Below are positions 56,843-64,000 of a stretch of 64,000 bases of DNA, one piece after another. How positions within the stretch are numbered: the first letter of the stretch is position 1; every line of letters begins with the position of its first letter. The notes under the pieces were generated by a model, which did not search any database, was not told where the DNA came from, and was given only the letters and a program-made list of their open reading frames with translations. The position numbers and the translations under genes were made by a program. Origin of the DNA: Lepiota brunneoincarnata (lineage: Eukaryota; Basidiomycota; Agaricomycetes; Agaricales; Agaricaceae); contig JAEBUN010000013.1 in the NCBI GenBank assembly GCA_023014365.1, positions 868,001 through 932,000 of the forward strand, read 5' to 3'.

Positions 56843-57498
56843 CTACTCCAAAGTAATAGGTACATCGAGTTGCGATAAAGCACCGAGCTTCGATAAACCA
56901 CCGAGTTGCGATAAACCACCAAGTTCCGATGGACCATCGAGTTTCGCTAAACCATCGAGACTGGTTGGAAGTTGACCGACAGGGGAACAGCCAAAGTTAA
57001 TGAGACCGTTCTGTTTGTAAGGCATCAGGTGAGTAAGTACAATTTAACAAGTACGGCGCGAGAGTCCTTACGAATCGGTTGTCGGTACAGCAGACGGGCT
57101 GGCTAGAGCACGAGTTGCTACCGGATCCGATGACTGGAGGTGGGGCTGCAGTTGACTATGATATTTCTAGTAAATCAAACTTTCCCCATAAATAAGGAAA
57201 TCTCCCTCTTACCGCCAACAAGAACGCTGATCGGTCCGGTGACGGTGTTAGTGATGCCAAGGAGGCCGAGTAAAGCCTTGGTGGAAGGCGAATTAGCCTA
57301 GAAAATATCAACAAGTTAGTTCGTAGGATCGGAAACGGTGGCCGACGATTGTTCGAAACGTACAGCTTGGATACTGTTGCAGCACTGGATGGGTCCGGTG
57401 TTGCAGTTCTTGCTACTCTTGCCACCGCCACGGGGAAGGACAGTAGCAGCAGCGACGGCGTAAAGAGAAAGAGCGACGAAGGTAGTAGTGAAGCGCAT
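56843..57498 (-). pseudogene. Class I hydrophobin, copy 3, with a hexapeptide-repeat tail and one frameshift
   Basis: Exons 57498-57364, 57297-57213, 57155-57072, 57010-56843. Seen: signal peptide MRFTTTFVALSLYAVAAATV, KNCNTGPIQCCNSIQA, NSPSTKALLGLLGITNTVTG, VNCSPTSSH, then GSGSNSCSSQPVCCTDNRF and NGLINFGCSPVGQL. Exon 3 has 84 nt instead of 83: an extra C after SSH shifts the frame. Unlike copies 1 and 2 the last exon does not stop after the eighth cysteine. It continues with about 40 residues built of six-residue repeats (LDGLAK, LDGPSE, LGGLSQ, LGGLSK, LGALSQ) and ends DVPITLE. The tail has no cysteines and is not part of the standard fold. Whether it is expressed depends on the frameshift being real. 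Confidence 0.8.
56863..56960. repeat. 18-bp tandem repeat encoding the hydrophobin hexapeptide tail
   Basis: About five units of the form CCGAGTTGCGATAAACCA on the plus strand, with variants CCGAGCTTCGATAAACCA, CCAAGTTCCGATGGACCA and TCGAGTTTCGCTAAACCA. Read on the minus strand each unit is one L-G-G-L-S-K/Q hexapeptide. Confidence 0.85.
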
Positions 57499-57954
57499 AT
57501 TGTCTGAGAAAGTGTAGAATGTTGAGAGGCTGAGAACTGGGTGGTTCGAGTCTGTCTTTTCGGCCTGGCGCCCTCGCTGCTTTTGTACCCAATAGGCTGA
57601 CTCGGTTTCCTACGGTGGCTGGCTCTTCGTTTGATTCTGCCTGGTGGCTGGCCGTTTGGGCCCAACCCTAGTGTCAAACGTTAAACATTGGCCAGTCCGA
57701 GACATGTTAGTAATCTGGTCCAATTGCGTCAGTCATGATGTTGTTATGATACAGGGCGCAATGTCACGGACTCCTCTCAGAATGTGGGTATTACTGGGCG
57801 TGCTATCCGAAGCAACAAGTCCATTGAAGAGTGGTCGCGAGCTTGAAGTATGTGTAAGGGATTGTACTTCCCGATGTATCTTCAGATGGTTGGGGCTGGT
57901 ATCAAGATATAATAGGTATCTATTTTCAACACCGCGGGGCGCCTGTGCTCGGGG

Positions 57955-59414
57955 TTACTGCTTATACTTGGTATCTTTTTCCCAGACTTTCAACGCCTCC
58001 TCATAAGCCTCCCATACCGTCCGACCGGCAACCTCGCCTCCGTATTCACCATCATCCTCAATATGCAGCACTTCCTCTCGGAGCCCCGTCTTCTGGCTTG
58101 ATGATGACGGCGTTTGTTCATCGGCAGGGTGTAGGAACGATGACGTTTAGCCCGACAACGGCACATTCGGCATAGAGTGCTCCAGGTTTAAGCACTTCTT
58201 CGCGTATGAGAGACCGGTTGTTTTGGGCTGCATTTGGATCAGTGGCGTCGGTTGATTGTGCGAGGACTTTGAATGGGGTTGGGAGAAAGAGAGCGTGGAG
58301 CACGGATTGGCTGGCTGATTTTGGGGATTTGGTGAATATGTGGAGGAAGGGGAGGAGGAGCATGTACCTTGGCGGCGCGGAATTAGCTTTAACAGCCAAA
58401 AGGCAGAAACGAGAAAGACGTACAACAGGAACACCAGCCCATGAGTAAGAAGAGCTCTGTTCACTTTGCACCAAGGAGCTCCAGTCGGCGTTGAGGAGTC
58501 TGGAAACGGTATCTACTCGGCTGATACCTGGTGATACACTGACGGCTACGATGTTGCTCCGTTGCATACGGGGGCTGATGACGGGAACTGTGCTGGAGCT
58601 GTCCTCTGTCTTGGGTACCTGGGGTTTTGGGAGGGCGTCAAAGATGCGTTGGAGGTGGCGCGTGAGGATGATGGTGCGTAAGGATCTACGCCCCTCGGTG
58701 AGAAATATGGAGGGTTTGGAAGAGGGGAGGGGTTGAAAGGTTGGGTCAAAAGTGGTGGCTGCGGCGGCGTAGAAGGGATTGACGACGTTGATGATGCGGA
58801 TGTCGCGTTCGACGGGTGCGACGAGAAGCACGGGGAGGAGGAGAGTGGTAATGAGGAAGGTGGCGAGTGCGTTGGAGTTGCGGAGGTTGTTGTTGTTGTC
58901 GTCACCTTGGGTATGTTTTCTGCGCCGGAGGAGGGAAAAGGTGCCCTGGTGATGGTACTCATGTGTGAAGATGATTCCGTCAAGACGTTTGTCTATGGTG
59001 GCTTTGGGCTTTTCCTTATCATCGCTTTCGCCCTCGCCTTCTGTGAGGAAACGCATGCAGAATTTGCGGACTTGGTTGGGGTCGTGGATATTGCATTGTT
59101 CTGCGTAGATGTGCTCGTTGTTGTGCTCGGTGCGGAGGAGAGAGACGAGGATGGTCACGGTGGGAGAGTCTATTGGATAGGGAGAGAGCGCGATGATCTT
59201 GGCACCTCTTTTAGCGAGAGACTGGAGGAGAGTGAGACCCAGAGGCGTAAAGCCTCCCTGTAGCACAGCGTTAGTACAAGAAGAAAAAAGAGGGTAACCG
59301 TACGGTGACGAGGAAGGTGCGACTATGTAGATCCCGTTCACGGTTGGTAGACCGACCCTGCGAGAATGCGCGGAGGACTACGATGAGCACAATGGCCGTG
59401 ATAGTCCTGTACAT
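57955..59414 (-). CDS. Membrane-anchored short-chain dehydrogenase-like protein
   Basis: Exons 59414-59304, 59257-58139 and 58092-57955 join in phase to 455 aa. An N-terminal anchor (MYRTITAIVLIVVLRAF) precedes RTFLVTGGFTPLGLTLLQSL, spanning the first intron. This is the glycine-rich nucleotide-binding turn of a Rossmann fold. It continues AKRGAKIIALSPYPIDSPTV, NNEHIYAEQCNIHDPNQVRK, DGIIFTH, FLITTLLLPVLLVAP, RDIRIINVVNPFYAAA and SVSPGISRVDTVSRL. I see no clear YxxxK catalytic pair, so it may be a divergent or non-catalytic member. The first intron carries a perfect TACTAAC branch site, and that splice removes an in-frame read-through. The C-terminal exon reads KTGLREEVLHIEDDGEYGG. Its promoter is shared with the divergent F-box gene. 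Confidence 0.85.
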
Positions 59415-59569
59415 TGAGCCATCCTATAATAAATTCGAGCATGAAAGAGACGAGTTATGGAGGCGTGGGAACACCGCTGCCAGCCCTGTGTAACTTGCTC
59501 AGCCCTTTCCCCCCAACTCCACCGTCCTCGCCGTGGTCCTCAACGGCGAGCACGCGCAGAACCGCAGCA
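59415..59569. promoter_or_regulatory. Compact bidirectional promoter between the SDR-like and F-box genes
   Basis: Only 155 bp separate the two start codons (59414 minus, 59570 plus). The F-box frame has an upstream in-frame ATG at 59441 that would leave 26 bp. The downstream ATG fits better, because the F-box starts directly behind it and the upstream stretch is low-complexity Pro/Ser. No defined motif was identified. Confidence 0.6.
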
Positions 59570-62153
59570 ATGGGCCTCAGCACACTCCCATACGACCTCC
59601 TCCTCAACATCGCACTCTACCTCGACCTTAGAGATATCCATGCTCTCCACCTGGTACGTTCCTATTGTTGTTCCATCAATCCTGTCCAATTCTGACCTGT
59701 CCCCAACTCTCTACATAGACCTGCAAAACTCTCCACGACTTTACTACAACCCGCCCCGTCTACCGCAAGCTCGCTACTGACCTCCTTCGCAAGTGCCGTG
59801 CACTCCCCCTCAAAGGCTTCCAGCGTCTCACGGATCTTACCACGGAGCAGCTCATCCGCTCAGTCAATCAAGCCGCTCGCTACGACAATGCTTGGCGCTG
59901 GAGGGCTCCCCGGCCCATCGGTTTGCCCACAGACACCTATGGCACATCCCATTACATGGACGGCCCTTTTTACCCGTCCGCGCACCAGCACCACCATGCA
60001 AGGACCTGGTACAAAGTTGTCAGTGCGCCCCCAGACGAAGAGGTCGACTGGCTTTCGCCCATCACCTCTAGTTATACCCTCTGTGCTACCAAGAGCGGTA
60101 AAGTCGTCTGCTGGGATGTCCAGACCGACACCTGTCTGGCAGAGTGGAATCCCGGCGAGCGATGGGAGCTTTGGAAGTGCCGAGTCGAGTTTGAGGAACG
60201 CACCGTCTATTTCACCATGGCAAAAGTTCTCGACAACTCGTATGTAGACAAAAAAGTTCTGCCATCATCTCGATCTGATCTTTGTTCCGCAGACAAGATG
60301 ATAGCAGGGTCATGGAGTTTGTTCTCATGCGACTCACCTTTTCTGACCCACCCTCTGGTGAAAGCTCGCATGAAAAACCCGCTTTTTCTCGTGTGACCGA
60401 GTTTAGGACAACAGGTGTCGTTATGAACATTTTCCTCCTTGATCCCTCCGAGCGTCTACTATCCGCTTTTGTCTGGGTCGCGAGTTCGAATACAATTGGG
60501 CTGTATGCGCTGCTGGATTGGAGCAAACCGGAATATGTTTTCATTGATACTGGGATTGAATACGTACGTCGGCCCCCACTTGCCTTTTCTTTCGCCATTG
60601 ACCCGTTGTCCCTATAGGCAATGTCGGCCAATTGGTCTTGCATCCTCTACGACCATCATATTGTCATCCATTGTGAAGAACCCGAGGCCGCCCATCAATA
60701 CTTCTACCCGTTCTCCTTGCTAAGGTCACATTCAACGTATCTTAGAGGCCGTCTAGCCCGTCCACGGATCATGGGCAGAGTCTCCCCCGCGAGAATACTG
60801 ACCAAAAAGTTTGTATTCCCAAGGATGTCTCCTGGAAGCTCCAATACAAATGGGAATGCTGCCGGTGCCGACGAGGACATGATTTGGCTCAACACAGCTT
60901 CTCCTCAGATGGTGCTCTTACTGCCATCAGTAACACCAACCCAGGCAATCGCTGCCGCACAACTTGCCCCGATTCCCTCAACAACATCTCTCGATACAAC
61001 ATCCCCTACCGCCCCAATTCTCCCTTCCATGCCCTCCCTCCCTCCATCGCCCACACCACTCCCTTCACCACCTCCAAGCCAAACACCACTCTCCCTCCCA
61101 CCTCCGGCAACACCTCTTCCCAACCCATTTCCCTGGCCGCAATGGTACCCCGAATCTGCCCACTTTGTACGGCAGTGGTGGCCAAGCCTTCCTGGTATTC
61201 CTCGTGTCAGCTGCACGGTCGTACTCCTTGCTATGCATGACCAGGAGACACACCGAAATCGCTTTGTGCTCGCGCAGCACTATTTTAAAGTACCGATTGA
61301 CTGGGGTATGTGGGTGCGCGGAGAGGGTGCGGCGCCAGCCGAGGCGCCGGTGCCCGTGCTACCTCCCGGACATGGGTACGAGCGAGAAGGGGACGAGGAT
61401 TTGATGAAGATGTGGTATGTGAGCAAGCCGTTCGAGGTAGTGAGGGTGTTCGATGAGAGGGATGATGATGATAATCAAATGTTGGAGAGGCCGAGGCCGC
61501 TTGTTGCTGTCGATTTTGGACATGCGGTGTGGATTGAGTATTGTGACGAGGAAGTTATGGGTGGTGGTGGTAGTGGCAATGCGAATGGTTCTGGTGCGAG
61601 CACGAGTGGGAGTGGTGACGATGGAGGTGGAGGTGTATCTGTGAGTGCTGATGTCATGGGTGTGGGTGTTGATGGTATGATTGGGGAGGAAGTGGATACG
61701 GAGGAGAAGGTGCTCAAGTTCGTGACTTTTCCTGGGTATGATGATGGGACGGAATGGTACGATGACGGTGTTGAGACGGATTGGGATGAGGAAATGGAGC
61801 CAGTGATGAGCGAGAAGGGGAAAGGGAAGCAGCGGGTTAGTGATGATGTTGAGGTTGTGGTACCGGCAAGTACCACGGATGGGGTTCACTCACAAAAATC
61901 CTCATCGACAATGTTTTCCTCGATGCCCCGACAGGCGATGAATGGTAAACGGAAAGCTGCGAAGACGAAAACGAGTGGCAAGTCGAGGAGGAAGAGGAGG
62001 TGGCAGCGGGAGACAGAGGGAGTTGTGCGGACGCTTGATGTGCCCGAGGAGTTGGATCTGGGAGCGGTAGAGACGATTAATATCGACCAGAGTCAGGGGG
62101 CGGTTATTCTTTCTGATAGAGATGGGAGGATTTTTATTTTGTGTTATGAGTAG
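59570..62153 (+). CDS. F-box protein with a long low-complexity C-terminal region
   Basis: Exons 59570-59653, 59719-60239, 60293-60563 and 60618-62153 join in phase to 803 aa. The N-terminus MGLSTLPYDLLLNIALYLDL, RDIHALHLTCKTLHDFTTTR and PVYRKLATDLL is an F-box (residues about 2-45), the Skp1-binding part of SCF ubiquitin ligases. A repeat-like middle region follows: TWYKVVSAPPDEEVDWLSPI, SGKVVCWDVQTDTCLAEWNP, VVMNIFLLDPSERLLSAFVW and ANWSCILYDHHIVIHCEEPE. It resembles degenerate beta-propeller strands that would bind the substrate. The last exon holds Pro/Ser/Thr-rich, Gly/Ser-rich and Asp/Glu-rich stretches, a basic patch (KTSGKSRRKRRWQRE) and a conserved-looking end (LDLGAVETINIDQSQGAVIL). 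Substrate unknown. Intact. Confidence 0.88.
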
Positions 62154-64000
62154 TTTTTGTTCTCCGAGCCTAGCTTTTTTTTACGTGCGCGTTTTTTATG
62201 GCTATGCATTATGACGACCTTTTACTCTCGCCACTCTTATATAATTGTAACGGGGGAGGACTCGGGTATTGCTTCCCTCTTCCCTTTTACCTGACGATCG
62301 TCGATGGCTGATAAATAAAATGACCCTGGTTGTGTGGTCACTGGGTTTGTGCAGTCGACGATGGCCCTTGATTGTGGGGATGTTCGATGATCGGCTTCAA
62401 GGCAGGGTTGGGCCTTTCGGAGGGGGTTCCTTGGTTTCGGGTCGAGTGACTTTGGGTCGCGGAGAACGATGTCCGCTGGCTAATGCGTAGGTTTCTTGAC
62501 ATACCCGTAGTCCACGTGTGGCGGGCCATACGCATTGCACTGGGAGGGGACACCGCATAGCATGACAAGCTACGACAAACTATAGACACGAGGCGTCACT
62601 CATCGGGACATGTGTGGGAAGTGGCAAGACCAGGCTTGTTTTTGGCAATGGCTGGCCAGGTCTCTGGGTCATCCCGTTACCTGTTTCTTTCGTCATTTTT
62701 GCTCGATGGAGGATGCAATGATCACTTATTGGTGGTGGGTGTGATATTTACCCTTTGGTGGGCGCTGATGATGTGGAGGTGTATACCATATTGATTGCGT
62801 TGAGGTTGGGAGGCTTAACTTTCTGGTGTAAGTGTTTCCTTTCTTTCTTTTAGCACCGGGACGGGCTGGGTTCTGATTAATGTTATTTCTCTGTAGTAGA
62901 TGGGATACTCTGGTGCAATGGGGAGGTGGAGTGGGGGGGTACCCTTCGCCTCCCAAGCCCTCGACGATAGCCATCGTGCCCTGACATGACTAGGCCTGGG
63001 TCCGGTCTGGCCTGGTTACACAGGAGGACGCGAACCTGACAATCCGCAAGTGGTGTCCGGGCGCGCCCGTTGCCCCCGCTTGCCGATTTCCCCCTGGATC
63101 TCCCGCGGGGGGGAGTCCTCCTCGAGCGGGGTGTAACGCAGGAGACTACTTGGGTTATTTTTGGTTTTAGTTTTTTTTTTTTATGTCTTATCAATTTGGC
63201 ATGTTCAGTTTGCAAACGTTCACGTATGTCTGTCCATTCTTTTCAATTCTTTTTGGCCTCGGGCGTCAGAATGAATCACGAGGGTCGTCCGATTGGGTAG
63301 GCCCTTTGTTGTTTGAAGCATTTGACGTTGCCTCGGGTGAGATAGGTCCAGTCACTGGTGCGGATTGGATGGGAATGGGCTGAGGAATGTGAATGGGTGA
63401 AGAACTGGCAATGCAGGGTTACGGAGCTATAAATCGCGATTGACTTGTCATGTATTGTGGATATATTTAGACGTGTGGTATACTGGTAGAGATTTCCCCA
63501 ACTTCGAACCCTCGACGCGGTTATCATTATTATACGTTCCAACGAACGGATAACGATTGTCTGAGCAAGTGCAAACATCAAGTGTTTCTCCACAGAATCA
63601 TTCTAGAGCGCTTGATTTTTTTCTCAGTGATTTAATCGAAAAGCCGTGTCTTTGATAACAAGATCTTTGAAACTATCAGGATCCGGGCCAATCAGGACTA
63701 CCCGACTCTTAGCGGAGGGTTAAGCACAATTCGCCGCAGCAACACCAGAATATCATGCTTTGATAGCAACAATATCATGATTTACCTGTGATGCAATGAG
63801 TTCCGAGTCGGCCGTATCTCAATTTCAAATAACGGTCTTCTCACTGGGCGCCACATCTGCTGTGCGTCATTCTTACTGCCCTCACGCAATGATGCAACGA
63901 CTATTGGCGCCCCACCAGATGCTGCGATTACTCTGCCCGTTCATGGACTCCTTGACCATTTCGCCACCAGAAGTGAGCGTGGACATAATGACAATGGTGC
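62154..64000. other. 3' flank of the F-box gene and terminal intergenic DNA
   Basis: No gene recognised. ORFs are short and overlap on both strands. Homopolymer runs lie at 63109-63115 (G) and 63169-63180 (T). The last 400 bases could contain the start of a gene that lies mostly outside the window, but I see no supporting motif. Confidence 0.4.

Noticed and set aside
56863..56960. Possible CRISPR-like array of 18-bp repeats
   Set aside because: The units are contiguous without spacers, are in frame with a hydrophobin exon, and the genome is fungal.
58733..59263. Open frame of 176 codons on the plus strand
   Set aside because: It is antisense to the well-supported second exon of the SDR-like gene and is rich in Glu/Val from the complementary codons. 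No domain.
61359..61889. Long minus-strand ORFs (176 and 133 codons)
   Set aside because: They are antisense to the low-complexity last exon of the F-box gene. The composition mirrors its Gly/Ser and Asp/Glu repeats.
63470..63560. Possible tRNA (GGTTCGAAG-like T-loop on the minus strand)
   Set aside because: No matching acceptor stem, D-arm or anticodon arm could be folded around it.

Overview
The window comes from a basidiomycete fungus, most likely a mushroom-forming agaricomycete; I do not name a species. The genes carry many 45-70 nt spliceosomal introns, with TACTAAC-like branch points in places. The gene content also fits: class I hydrophobins, NACHT NTPases, CBM1 enzymes, a secreted cysteine-rich glycopeptide, INO1 and TIM50. 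All exon models come from reading frames, splice signals and family similarity recalled by eye. No search was run.

Two kinds of DNA meet near 18.4 kb. From 1 to about 18.4 kb lies a transposon island with almost no CpG. It holds three Tc1/mariner elements, a small LTR retrotransposon with gag remnants only, five solo LTRs of two families (four with a 5-bp duplication supported by comparison and one near-match), a mariner-type MITE, another TIR element and a duplicated segment of unknown nature. They are nested, and the order of insertion can be read. The island also holds a decayed second copy of the TIM50 gene, whose intact copy lies at 38.3-40.1 kb. The copy is split by the LTR retrotransposon and by a solo LTR, and nearly every CpG of the intact gene reads TpG or CpA in it.

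From 18.4 to 64 kb the sequence is CpG-containing and genic. In order: two NACHT NTPase genes (minus strand, the second broken); a 13-exon surface protein with one membrane span (plus); a small secreted cysteine-rich glycopeptide gene (plus) converging on INO1, inositol-3-phosphate synthase (minus); a tandem pair of RING-finger/coiled-coil genes (plus, the second broken); intact TIM50 (plus); a putative CBM1 peptide and a frameshifted CBM1-GDSL esterase (both minus); two tandem copies of a large multi-pass membrane gene, each made of two homologous modules, inside a segmental duplication of about 5 kb that also carries a hydrophobin; three hydrophobin genes plus two relics (minus); and a divergent pair, a membrane-anchored SDR-like gene (minus) and an F-box gene (plus), that share a promoter of at most 155 bp.

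Housekeeping-type genes (TIM50, INO1, SDR-like, F-box) read through more than 6.8 kb of exon without an indel. Accessory genes (NACHT copy 2, RING copy 2, esterase, membrane-gene copies, hydrophobins 2 and 3) carry many single-base frameshifts, nearly all of them insertions. This suggests ongoing birth and death of duplicated accessory genes next to a silenced repeat island. The most notable items are the CpG-stripped TIM50 duplicate, the double-module membrane family, an ORF inside one LTR family, a hydrophobin with a hexapeptide-repeat tail, and GC-AG introns kept in both RING paralogs and seen again in the glycopeptide gene.
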